Assembly: GCA_017306415.1 (NCBI GenBank)
Contig: JAFKIL010000002.1
Coordinates: 186,001-250,000, forward strand
DNA from: Microbacterium sp.
GTDB taxonomy: Bacteria > Actinomycetota > Actinomycetes > Actinomycetales > Microbacteriaceae
Direction of reading: 5' to 3'
Length of the DNA: 64,000 nt
Position 1 is the first letter of the stretch. Every line of letters begins with the position of its first letter. Below the pieces are notes generated by a model. That model did not search any database. It was not told where the DNA came from and saw only the letters and a program-made list of their open reading frames with translations. The translations under genes were made by a program, and so were the position numbers. Below are positions 51,569-59,126 of this stretch, one piece after another.

Positions 51569-52374
51569 CCACCGCGACCGATCGCGTACAGCTCGACCGC
51601 CGCGTGCCCCCGCTCGGCGGATTCAACCTGACGTATCTCGGGATCGAGCTCAAGCGCAAGCTCCGCAACCGGCGGACCCTCGTCTTCACGATCGCCTTCC
51701 CCGTCGTGATGTTCATCATCATCGGCGCGCGCCTGAACGACGAGCCGCTCACCCGGACGCCGCTCTCCGCGGGCGGACCGTCGGTCGCGGCCTACATCAT
51801 GGTGTCGATGGCCATGTACGGCGCGATGATGTCGGCCACGCAGACCGGAGCGTCGGTCGCGATCGAGCGCGCGCAGGGCTGGAGCCGGCAGCTGCGCCTG
51901 ACCCCGCTGAACCCTCTCGTCAACGTCGTCATCAAGATGATCGCCGGCATGCTCCTCGGTCTGCTCGCAGTGGTCGCCACGTACATCGTGGGAGCGATCA
52001 GCGGCGTGCAGCTGAGCGCGGTCCAGTGGATCGCGACCGGGCTGGCCGGATGGATCCTCGCCAGCGCGGTCTTCACCACCCTCGGCCTCATGGTCGGCTA
52101 CATGGTCCCCGGCGAGAACGCGGCCCAGATCACGAGCCTCGTGATCGTGCTGCTCTCCTTCCTCGGCGGCCTCTTCTACCCGCTCAGCAGCATGCCCGAC
52201 TTCATGCAGACGATCGCGAAGTTCACGCCGGTCTACGGCATCAGCCAGATCGCCCGTGCGCCGCTCACCGGCGACCCCTTCGACATCTGGTCCCTGGTCA
52301 ACGCGGTGGTGTGGCTCGCGATCTTCGTCGCCGGCACGGCCTACTTCTTCCGCCGCGACACGAAGCGGGTCTGA
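51565..52374 (+). CDS. ABC-2-type exporter permease
   Basis: A 269-residue membrane protein with six hydrophobic segments: YLGIELKRKLRNRRTLVFTIAFPVVMFII at the start, and FLGGLFYPLSSMPDFMQTIAKFTPVYGISQ near the end, the ABC2_membrane signature region. The start overlaps the ATPase stop as ATGA. It partners the ATPase in exporting an unknown compound, or in a sensing module with the downstream kinase. Confidence 0.92.
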   Translation: MTTATDRVQLDRRVPPLGGFNLTYLGIELKRKLRNRRTLVFTIAFPVVMFIIIGARLNDEPLTRTPLSAGGPSVAAYIMVSMAMYGAMMSATQTGASVAIERAQGWSRQLRLTPLNPLVNVVIKMIAGMLLGLLAVVATYIVGAISGVQLSAVQWIATGLAGWILASAVFTTLGLMVGYMVPGENAAQITSLVIVLLSFLGGLFYPLSSMPDFMQTIAKFTPVYGISQIARAPLTGDPFDIWSLVNAVVWLAIFVAGTAYFFRRDTKRV

Positions 52375-52403
52375 TCGGGGACGACCGCTCTAGGGTGATC
52401 CAC

Positions 52404-53582
52404 ATGGGCGACGTTCGAGTCGGGACGCCGGAGCCGGACTATCCGGGCCCGGCGTGGCCGGTCATGCTCCCGGACGCGTATCCGCACTACCGGGTCGCGA
52501 CGCGCAGGGCGGTGTGGTCACGCGGCGCGTTCAGCTGGTACGTCGGCGCGGGGATCTCCCTCATCTGGCTCGTCTCGGTCGGGCAGGCCGTGGTCGTCGC
52601 GTCGCCCACCGCGGCGCAGGCGGCCGTCGGGCTCGTCCTCGTCGCCCTCTTCGGCCTGGCGTTCCTCACCGCGGCCCCACTCGCGTGGTCGCTGCCCGGG
52701 CCGCGACGGCTCCTGGCCGGCGGCGGGCTGCTCGCGCTGTCGTTCACCCTCTATCCGTGGCTCGGCTGGGAGATCGTGGGCACGTGGACCTACGTCGGCG
52801 TCACCGTCGCCATGAGCGTGGTGTCGTGGGGCATCACGTGGACCCTCATCGCGGGCCTCGGCGTCGCCGCCCTGCTGGCGAAGGCGTCGGTCGAAGGCTG
52901 GTCGGAGGACATCTTCTGGCTCCCGATCATCATCGTGACGATCTCGCTCATGATGGCGGGCTTCGGCCGCACGATGGCCGCGATGAATCAGCTGCGAGCC
53001 ACGCAGCGCCAGCTGGAGGAGCTCGCCGTCGAGCGGGAGCGCGGGCGCATGGCACGTGACATCCACGACATCCTCGGCCACTCGCTCACCGTCGTCACGG
53101 TGAAGGCCGAGCTCGCGGGGCGCCTCGTCGATGTCGACCCGGCGCGGGCGAAGGCGGAGATCGCGGAGGTCGAGGAGCTCGCACGCGGAGCGCTCGCCGA
53201 CGTGCGCGCCACGGTGGCGGGATCGCGCAGCGTCAACGTCAGCGGCGAGATCGCGGCGGCGCGCGCGGCGCTCACCGCAGCCGGGATCGAGCCCCGCCTC
53301 CCCAACTCGACCGACACGATCGCACCGCACCGCCGCGAGCTCGCGGGCTGGATCGTGCGCGAGGGCGTCACGAACGTGGTGCGCCACTCCGGCGCCTCCG
53401 TGTGTCGCGTCCGCCTCGCACCGCACGAGGTCGAGGTGGCCGACGATGGCGTCGGGCCGGTGGCGGCGTCCGCCGCCTCGACGGGCCTCGGCGGCCTGCG
53501 CGAGCGGGTCGAGGCCGCGGGCGGGCGGATGACGGTCGGCCGCAGCGACCTCGGCGGTTTCAGCCTCCGGGTGGCGATGTGA
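52404..53582 (+). CDS. Sensor histidine kinase (DesK/LiaS-like, HisKA_3)
   Basis: A 392-residue membrane kinase with no large extracytoplasmic sensor. About six hydrophobic segments occupy residues 45-190. A short coiled coil (ATQRQLEELAVERERGRMA) leads to the phospho-acceptor motif RDIHDILGHSLTVV with His221. The HATPase domain has the N-box REGVTNVVRHS and G-box DDGVG. Membrane-embedded sensing is typical of DesK-like kinases that monitor the lipid phase or exporter state. It ends by overlapping the response-regulator start as GTGA. Confidence 0.92.
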   Translation: MGDVRVGTPEPDYPGPAWPVMLPDAYPHYRVATRRAVWSRGAFSWYVGAGISLIWLVSVGQAVVVASPTAAQAAVGLVLVALFGLAFLTAAPLAWSLPGPRRLLAGGGLLALSFTLYPWLGWEIVGTWTYVGVTVAMSVVSWGITWTLIAGLGVAALLAKASVEGWSEDIFWLPIIIVTISLMMAGFGRTMAAMNQLRATQRQLEELAVERERGRMARDIHDILGHSLTVVTVKAELAGRLVDVDPARAKAEIAEVEELARGALADVRATVAGSRSVNVSGEIAAARAALTAAGIEPRLPNSTDTIAPHRRELAGWIVREGVTNVVRHSGASVCRVRLAPHEVEVADDGVGPVAASAASTGLGGLRERVEAAGGRMTVGRSDLGGFSLRVAM

Positions 53583-54214
53583 ACGCCGCGGGCGAGGCGT
53601 CGGGCGGAGGCATCCGCCTGCTCATCGCCGACGATCAGGCGCTCGTGCGCGGAGCGCTGTCCGCGCTGCTCGGCCTCGAGCCCGACATCGAGGTGGTCGC
53701 CGAGGTCGGTCGCGGCGACGAGGTGCTCGACGCGGCCCGCGCCTCGCACCCGGACGTCGCCCTGCTCGACATCGAGATGCCCGGGATCGACGGCATCGCC
53801 GCGGCCGCATTGCTGAGCGCACACGTTCCCGGATGCCGCGTCCTCATGGTGACGACGTTCGGACGGCCCGGCTACCTCAAGCGCGCGATGCAGGCCGGGG
53901 CCGCCGGCTTCGTGGTGAAGGACACACCGGCCCCCCAGCTGGCCGACGCCGTTCGGCGGGTCGCCGCGGGTCTGCGGGTGGTCGATCCGGGTCTGGCCGC
54001 TGAGTCCCTCACCCAGGGCGACTCGCCGCTGACCGAGCGTGAGACCGACGTGCTCGCCACGGCGCGGACGGGCGGCTCGATCGCCGACATCGCGCGCATC
54101 CTCCATCTGTCTGAGGGCACCGTCCGCAACCACCTCTCCAGCGCGATCGGCAAGACCGGCGGCCGCAACCGGGCCGACGCCGCGCGCATCGCCGAGGAGA
54201 ACGGCTGGCTGTAG
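53579..54214 (+). CDS. NarL/DesR-family response regulator
   Basis: A 211-residue regulator. The receiver domain has IADDQ (acidic pocket), the phospho-accepting Asp64 in LLDIEMPG, the Thr in VTTFGRPGYL, and the Lys in VKD. The C-terminal LuxR-type HTH is LTERETDVLATARTGGSIADIARILHLSEGTVRNHLSSAIGKTG. The GTG start is coupled to the kinase gene. Likely binding site: the TGAC-N4-GTCA palindrome at 50539-50554. The dyad at 54230 just after this gene is another candidate. Confidence 0.94.
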   Translation: MNAAGEASGGGIRLLIADDQALVRGALSALLGLEPDIEVVAEVGRGDEVLDAARASHPDVALLDIEMPGIDGIAAAALLSAHVPGCRVLMVTTFGRPGYLKRAMQAGAAGFVVKDTPAPQLADAVRRVAAGLRVVDPGLAAESLTQGDSPLTERETDVLATARTGGSIADIARILHLSEGTVRNHLSSAIGKTGGRNRADAARIAEENGWL

Positions 54215-54229
54215 TTGCCGTTCACAACA

Positions 54230-54247
54230 AAACCCCCAGAACTAGGG
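54230..54247. promoter_or_regulatory. Dyad ACCCCCAGAACTAGGGGT upstream of the HdeD cassette
   Basis: An 18-bp near-perfect inverted repeat in the 106-bp gap between the response regulator and the HdeD-like gene, about 73 bp before the start codon. It shares its core with the sites at 55621, 61581 and 61637. It could be a terminator, but its modest stem, its place in a promoter region and the sequence-conserved core favour a protein-binding site. Confidence 0.55.
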
Positions 54248-54320
54248 GTCGAAAACGATCGAAACCGGGGCTTCACAGCCCTAGGCTCCAAGTGATCCCC
54301 CCTCGATCGGAAGGCTCCCC

Positions 54321-54866
54321 ATGCCCGAAACCACCATTGCGCCTGCCCGCGGCGCTCGCCTCGCCCTGCTGGTCGGAGGCGTCGTCGCCGCCCTGTTCGG
54401 CATCGCCATCCTCGTCTGGCCCACCAAGGCCGCCGTCGCCGTCACCGCCCTGATCGCGGTATATGCGGTGATCGGCGGGATCGTCTACGTCTTCATGGGA
54501 CTGACGTCGCGGACCCTCGGCGCCGGCGGCCGCATCGGCCACGTGCTCCTCGGGCTCCTCTACGTCGTAGCGGGCGTCTTCGCGTTCACCGAGCTGCAGC
54601 GCTCGGCCGCGTTCCTCGCGCTGTTCCTCACGATCATGGTGGGCGCGCTGTGGATCATGGAGGGCTTCGTATCGCTGTTCACCGTCGGCGCCGCGGGGTC
54701 GAAGGTCCTCACCGTCGTCTTCGCAGTGATCTCGATCATCGCCGGCTTCACCCTGATCAGCAGCCCCCTGTGGGGCGCCGTGTTCCTGTGGTGGTTCCTC
54801 GCGATCGCGCTGATCGTCCTCGGTGTACTCAACGTGCTCCGCGCGATCACCGGACGGAAGGGCTGA
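54321..54866 (+). CDS. HdeD-family (DUF308) membrane protein
   Basis: A 181-residue protein with six membrane helices in three similar pairs. The pattern LLVGGVVAALFGIAILVWP plus LWGAVFLWWFLAIALIVLGVLNVLRA matches HdeD/DUF308, a family linked to acid and envelope stress in enterobacteria. It is the first gene of a three-gene cassette with DUF6325 and SHOCT proteins. The ATG has GGAAGG about 7 nt upstream. Confidence 0.88.
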   Translation: MPETTIAPARGARLALLVGGVVAALFGIAILVWPTKAAVAVTALIAVYAVIGGIVYVFMGLTSRTLGAGGRIGHVLLGLLYVVAGVFAFTELQRSAAFLALFLTIMVGALWIMEGFVSLFTVGAAGSKVLTVVFAVISIIAGFTLISSPLWGAVFLWWFLAIALIVLGVLNVLRAITGRKG

Positions 54867-54871
54867 TCGCC

Positions 54872-55309
54872 ATGGCCGACGAAGCGTTCGCCGGACCGGT
54901 CGACTACCTCGTCTTCGCATTCCCGGAGGGCGCGGCGATCTCCACCGGACTGCACGCGGTACTGGAACGGGTCGATGCGGGCGTGCTCGAGATCCTGGAC
55001 CTTGAGCTCATCGGGCGCGACGCGGAGGGCGCTCCCGTGCGTCTGTCGCTCGCGGACCTCGACGACATCGATGCGAGCGACCTCGCGGTGTTCGACGGGG
55101 TGACCAGCGGCATCCTCGACGCCGACGACCGCGCGGCGATCGCCGACGGCCTCGAAGACGGCCAGTTCGCGGTCGCCCTCGTGTACGAGGACCGATCGCT
55201 CGCGTCCGCGGCCGCCGCGTGGACGAGCGCCGGCGGCAGCGAGCTGTTCTCCGGCGGCGTCGCCATCGACGACCTCGAAGACGCACTCTCGGAAGGGACC
55301 GAACGATGA
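54872..55309 (+). CDS. DUF6325/DUF1269-like protein
   Basis: A 145-residue acidic soluble protein. GPVDYLVFAFP at the start, GVLEILDLELIGRD, SDLAVFDGVTSGILDADD and ALVYEDRSLASAAAAW fit the actinobacterial DUF6325 family as I recall it, which usually accompanies SHOCT and HdeD-type membrane proteins. Biochemical role unknown. It lies 5 bp after the HdeD-like gene and overlaps the next gene as ATGA. Confidence 0.82.
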   Translation: MADEAFAGPVDYLVFAFPEGAAISTGLHAVLERVDAGVLEILDLELIGRDAEGAPVRLSLADLDDIDASDLAVFDGVTSGILDADDRAAIADGLEDGQFAVALVYEDRSLASAAAAWTSAGGSELFSGGVAIDDLEDALSEGTER

Positions 55310-55593
55310 GCCTGCTGCGCACCGCCGCCCGCGCCTCCGTCGCCACCCGCGTGATCGGCAACACCCACCGACGCCAGCAGCAGCGCTGGGCGGCGCAGGA
55401 TGCCGCGCAGGCCGCAGCATCCGCGCCCACCGCGTCCGCACCGACGGAGCAGCCGGCCGCCCCGGCACCGCAGGCCACAGCGGGCCCGTCGATGCTGGAC
55501 CAGCTCGCACAGCTCGGACAGCTGCGCGATGGCGGCGTGCTCACCGATCAGGAGTTCGAGGCGCAGAAGCAGCGGATCCTCGCCGCCGGCTGA
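55306..55593 (+). CDS. SHOCT-domain small protein
   Basis: A 95-residue protein. The N-terminus is basic and amphipathic (LLRTAARASVATRVIG), the centre is an Ala/Pro-rich linker, and the C-terminal SHOCT domain reads LDQLAQLGQLRDGGVLTDQEFEAQKQRILA. SHOCT modules mediate oligomerisation or membrane association of larger assemblies. Last gene of the stress-type cassette. Confidence 0.88.
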   Translation: MSLLRTAARASVATRVIGNTHRRQQQRWAAQDAAQAAASAPTASAPTEQPAAPAPQATAGPSMLDQLAQLGQLRDGGVLTDQEFEAQKQRILAAG

Positions 55594-55620
55594 GATCTCC
55601 CCGGCGGGCCCGGGCGGAAT

Positions 55621-55636
55621 CCCCCAGTTCTGGGGG
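55621..55636. promoter_or_regulatory. Perfect palindrome CCCCCAGTTCTGGGGG
   Basis: A perfect 7-bp inverted repeat around TT, 28 bp after the SHOCT gene and 35 bp before the 3' end of the convergent glycosyltransferase gene. It could act as a terminator for both, but the core matches the dyads at 54231 and 61581. Confidence 0.5.
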
Positions 55637-55670
55637 TTGCGCATGGCGGGACTCACGTGCGGGGAGACGC

Positions 55671-56987
55671 TCAGCGGCGGATCGAGTCCTGGAACGGTGC
55701 GGGAGCCAGGGTGATGTCGCTCGCATCGTCCGTCCACGTCCCGGCGCCGTGGCGACCGCGGCGCCGGCGGGCCCACAGGAACGAGCGGACGACGGGAGTC
55801 CCCACCGCGAGCGCTACCGTCCCCGAGACCGACCGGTCGTGCGCGCCGAGCACGCTCTTGCGGTGCCATGCCGCGTGCAGCGCACCGCCGCGCGGAGCGG
55901 GCACCGTGCGCGCGGGCAGGTCGCCGCGCCGACGGCGCTCGACGAGTTCCTCGACCTGCGCCCACCACGTGGCTTCGGCCTCGTCGTGGAAGTAGTTGTC
56001 GTCCCGCCATTCGGGGGTCGGATGCCGGAACCGGCGCGCGACGACATCCGCGGCATCGCCGAGCACACCGCTGTCGGCGAAGACGGTGTTCAGGTGCGTC
56101 TTGCGCACACCGAACGTGTCGACCGCGATCACGGGGACGCCCTGGGCCATCGCCTCGACCGCGGCCGTGGAGCTCACCGTCACCAGCCCCTGGGCGTGCG
56201 AGAGCGCGGCGCTCATCGGCTCGTGCGACACCACGAGGTTGTCCGGCACGGCGCCGAGCAGGTCAGGATATGCCGCCCGTTCGAGGTGCGTCTCCTCCTC
56301 ACCGCGCTCGCGACGGGAGCGGAGCTTGACCACCACGCGCCGGTCCGGGTCGGCGAGGGCCGCGTCGCGCAGGATCTCCGCCATCCGACGACGCTCGGCG
56401 AGGTCGCGCGGCACGAGCGCCTGCGCGGCGAACACGAGGTCGGTTCCTCCGCGCGGGCGAGCCGTGGTGCGCGCGTAGGGCAGCGTCGCGAGACCCAGGC
56501 GCATCCCGAGCCCAAGGCGATCCGACAACTCGCCGAACGCGCGCTGCTCCCGGCGCGAGTGGACGACGAGCAGGTCGGCCTCGCGGCGGTACTGGGCCGC
56601 GCCCCGCTGCGCGGGGATCGCCATCCCGGGCAGTCCCATCACCGTGACCGGACGCGGATGCACCGTGTCGACGATCCGCATCACAAGACGGGCGAACGGG
56701 CCGCGCCCGGCGACGACGAGGACGTCCGGCGGATCGGCGCGCAACCAGCGCTGGAGGCCGGCGAACCGCATCCGCGTCACCGCATGCCCCGGGAAGCCGC
56801 TTCCGGCGAGCGCTGCCCGCTGCTGATCCGGGCTCACCGTCAGCGGCGTCTCGACGAGCGCCAGGCGCACGCCGGCCGAGGGGACCGACGTGATCAGCGC
56901 GGCCGCCCACTTCACGAAGGAGTCCGCGTCGGCGACGGCCGCGACCCGCAGCGCGCCGGTCGCGGCATCTGCCGACGGAACGGTCAT
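55671..56987 (-). CDS. DUF6716-type putative glycosyltransferase
   Basis: A 438-residue cytoplasmic protein without membrane segments. VAAVADADSFVKWAAALI opens the sequence. Later, LVFAAQALVPRDLAERRRMAEIL, VVVKLRSRRERGEEETH and LVTVSSTAAVEAMAQGVPVIAVDTFG form a GT-B-like C-terminal domain resembling CDP-glycerol or sialyl-polymer transferases. The 'VSSTAAVEA' stretch is the usual nucleotide-sugar-binding signature. I recognise it as the DUF6716 group found beside NeuB genes in actinobacteria. Last gene of the nonulosonic-acid cluster, coupled to neuB by ATGA. Confidence 0.82.
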   Translation of the reverse strand: MTVPSADAATGALRVAAVADADSFVKWAAALITSVPSAGVRLALVETPLTVSPDQQRAALAGSGFPGHAVTRMRFAGLQRWLRADPPDVLVVAGRGPFARLVMRIVDTVHPRPVTVMGLPGMAIPAQRGAAQYRREADLLVVHSRREQRAFGELSDRLGLGMRLGLATLPYARTTARPRGGTDLVFAAQALVPRDLAERRRMAEILRDAALADPDRRVVVKLRSRRERGEEETHLERAAYPDLLGAVPDNLVVSHEPMSAALSHAQGLVTVSSTAAVEAMAQGVPVIAVDTFGVRKTHLNTVFADSGVLGDAADVVARRFRHPTPEWRDDNYFHDEAEATWWAQVEELVERRRRGDLPARTVPAPRGGALHAAWHRKSVLGAHDRSVSGTVALAVGTPVVRSFLWARRRRGRHGAGTWTDDASDITLAPAPFQDSIRR

Positions 56988-57856
56988 GCCGGGACGCGAC
57001 GCAGCTTCGCCATCGGGGCGAGCTCGCCGGGGAAGACGCGCTTGACGCCGTCGCCGAGCGCCGTCTCGATCACGCGGATGTCGCGCACGAGGTGCTCGAG
57101 GCCGGTCGGTTCGAGCGAGGCGGCGTGGTCCGACCCCCACATGGTGCGGTCGAGTGTGATGTGCCGCTCGACCGCGACGGCGCCGAGCGCGACCGCAGCG
57201 AGCGAGATCTGCAGGCCGCGCTCGTGCCCCGAGTAGCCGACGGAGACGCCCGGGTAACGATCGCGCAGGGAGTGGATGACGCGAAGGTTCGCCTCCTCGG
57301 GCTCCATCGGGTAGGTCGACGTCGCGTGCATGAGCACGACGCGGTCCGTCCCGAGGACGCCGAGGGCGCGGTCGATCTGATCGATCGTCGACATGCCGGT
57401 GGACAGGATGACGGGCTTGCCGGTGTCGCGCAGGGCGGCGAGCAGCTCGAGGTCGGTGAGGCTCGCGGAGGCCACCTTGTGCGCGACGACGTTGAGGTCT
57501 TCGAGGAAGTGGACGCTCGGCACGTCCCACGGCGACGCGAACCAGTCCAGGCCGCACATCGTCGCGTGGTCGCCGACGGCGATGTACTCGTCCCGCCCGA
57601 ACTCGACGCGGTGCCGGTACTGGAGGTAGGTCATCGTTCCCCACGGCGTCTCGCGGAGCGTGTCGCGCATGTGCTCGGGCGTCGCGATCTCGGGTGTGCG
57701 CTTCTGGAACTTCACCGCGTTCGCCCCGGCCGCCGCGGCGACGTCGATGAGCCGCTTGGCGAGCTCGACATCGCCGTTGTGGTTGAGGCCGATCTCGGCG
57801 ATGACGTACACCGGGTGACCGCCGCCGAGGACGTGCGAACCTATCGTGACCGTCAT
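56984..57856 (-). CDS. neuB: NeuB-family sialic acid / nonulosonate synthase, short form
   Basis: A 290-residue enzyme condensing phosphoenolpyruvate with a hexose derivative (ManNAc, or mannose-6-phosphate for Kdn) to make a nine-carbon sugar acid. NeuB hallmarks are VYVIAEIGLNHNGD (residues 16-29), KFQKRTP, FASPWDVPSVHFLEDL, KVASASLTDLELL, ILSTGMST and VGYSGHERGL. It ends soon after the barrel; the C-terminal SAF (antifreeze-like) domain present in typical 340-350-residue NeuB proteins is absent. No epimerase gene (NeuC) is nearby, so the sugar made may be Kdn rather than Neu5Ac. Confidence 0.92.
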   Translation of the reverse strand: MTVTIGSHVLGGGHPVYVIAEIGLNHNGDVELAKRLIDVAAAAGANAVKFQKRTPEIATPEHMRDTLRETPWGTMTYLQYRHRVEFGRDEYIAVGDHATMCGLDWFASPWDVPSVHFLEDLNVVAHKVASASLTDLELLAALRDTGKPVILSTGMSTIDQIDRALGVLGTDRVVLMHATSTYPMEPEEANLRVIHSLRDRYPGVSVGYSGHERGLQISLAAVALGAVAVERHITLDRTMWGSDHAASLEPTGLEHLVRDIRVIETALGDGVKRVFPGELAPMAKLRRVPA

Positions 57857-57950
57857 GTCGTCTCCCGTCGTCGTGCTCCGGGTTCCAGGACTACGCGCGC
57901 GGGGTGAACGACGGCGGAACCCCGGGTGGACCGGGATCGACCGGCGGCTG

Positions 57951-59126
57951 TCAGTCCGTGGCGTCAGCGACGCGCGCCGCGAGAACCCGGTCGGCGAGCT
58001 CTCGCACGGCGCCGGCGCCGCCGCCGCGCTGCAGCACCACCCGCGCGGCGGACCGCACCGCCGGCTCCGCGTCGGCCACGGCGACCGGCCATCCCACGAC
58101 CGCCATCGGCGGCAGGTCGTTGACGTCGTTGCCGAGGTAGGCGATGCGATCGAGGGGGATGCCGAGGCCCGCCGCCCATTCGCGCAGCGCGGTGACCTTG
58201 TCGGCCAGGCCGTGCACGACGGGGACGCCCAGCTTCTCCGCGCGAGCGCGCACGACCGGGTGCACCTCGGAGGAGAGGATGAGGAGCGGGATGTCGGCGC
58301 GGCGGAGCAGCGCGACGCCCATCCCGTCGGACCTGCTGACGCGCACGGACTCGTGTCCCTCGGCATCGACGCTCGCGGTGTCGTCGGTATGGACGCCGTC
58401 GAAGTCGGTCACGATCGCGTCCACGTCGATCGGCTCGGGCGGCGCCACGAGCGGGGCGATCGCGACGGCGATCGCGAGCTGATCGGCGTCGTCGATCTCG
58501 ATGGCGCTCGACTCGGGCACCTCGACGATCGCGATCCGGCCGAAGAAGCGGTGCCGGGCTGCACGGAAGCCGTCGGCATCGAAGACGTAGAAGGCGCCGG
58601 TCTCGAGGTGGTGCGGCTCGCGATCCTGTCGCCGTGGCCGGCGGGATGCGTCGTGGTTGATCGCGCGCGCCGTGCCGTCGTCCGCCCGCGCCCACAGGAA
58701 CCCGTAGGTCGCGACGGCGGAGAACGCGCAGTCGAACCCCTCGTCGCGGACAGCGGCGATGCCCCGCGAGATGCCGGCGGACGGGATGAACGGCGACGTC
58801 GCCTGCAGGAAGACCACGATGCCGGCATCCGTCCCCTCGGCCTCGAGCACCTCGAGCGCGTGGAGCACCGCGCTCTCCGAGCTCGCGGTGTCGCCCGCGA
58901 TCTCGGCCGGGCGCATGACGACCCGCGCCCCCGCCGCGCGACTCACGGCGGCGATCTCGGCGTCGTCGGTGGACACGACGACGAGGTCGACGCCGTCGGC
59001 CGCCAGGGCCGCGCAGATGGCGCGCTCGACCAGCGGCACCCCGCCCACCCGCCGGACGTTCTTGCGGGGCACGCCCTTGGACCCCCCGCGCGCGGGGATG
59101 ACCGCGACCACGCGTCTCTCGCTCAT
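57951..59126 (-). CDS. neuA: CMP-nonulosonate cytidylyltransferase fused to a KdsC-like HAD phosphatase
   Basis: A 391-residue bifunctional protein. Residues 1-225 are a NeuA-type cytidylyltransferase (VIPARGGSKGVPRKN at 9-23, LQATSPF at 107-113, HHLETGAFYVF at 172-182). Residues 235-391 are a KdsC/HAD phosphatase (DAIVTDFDGVHTDD at 236-249 with the nucleophile Asp, LLILSSE, and YLGNDVNDLPPM). The phosphatase would remove the 9-phosphate that NeuB-type synthases leave when using a phosphorylated hexose, and the transferase would then activate the sugar as its CMP derivative. The ATG overlaps the preceding gene as ATGA. Animal CMP-sialate synthetases have the same two-domain order. Confidence 0.9.
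   Translation of the reverse strand: MSERRVVAVIPARGGSKGVPRKNVRRVGGVPLVERAICAALAADGVDLVVVSTDDAEIAAVSRAAGARVVMRPAEIAGDTASSESAVLHALEVLEAEGTDAGIVVFLQATSPFIPSAGISRGIAAVRDEGFDCAFSAVATYGFLWARADDGTARAINHDASRRPRRQDREPHHLETGAFYVFDADGFRAARHRFFGRIAIVEVPESSAIEIDDADQLAIAVAIAPLVAPPEPIDVDAIVTDFDGVHTDDTASVDAEGHESVRVSRSDGMGVALLRRADIPLLILSSEVHPVVRARAEKLGVPVVHGLADKVTALREWAAGLGIPLDRIAYLGNDVNDLPPMAVVGWPVAVADAEPAVRSAARVVLQRGGGAGAVRELADRVLAARVADATD

Noticed and set aside
55621-55636. Simple bidirectional terminator
   Set aside because: Not fully excluded, but its core recurs in promoter regions at 54231 and 61581, which favours a binding site; kept as a regulatory candidate.
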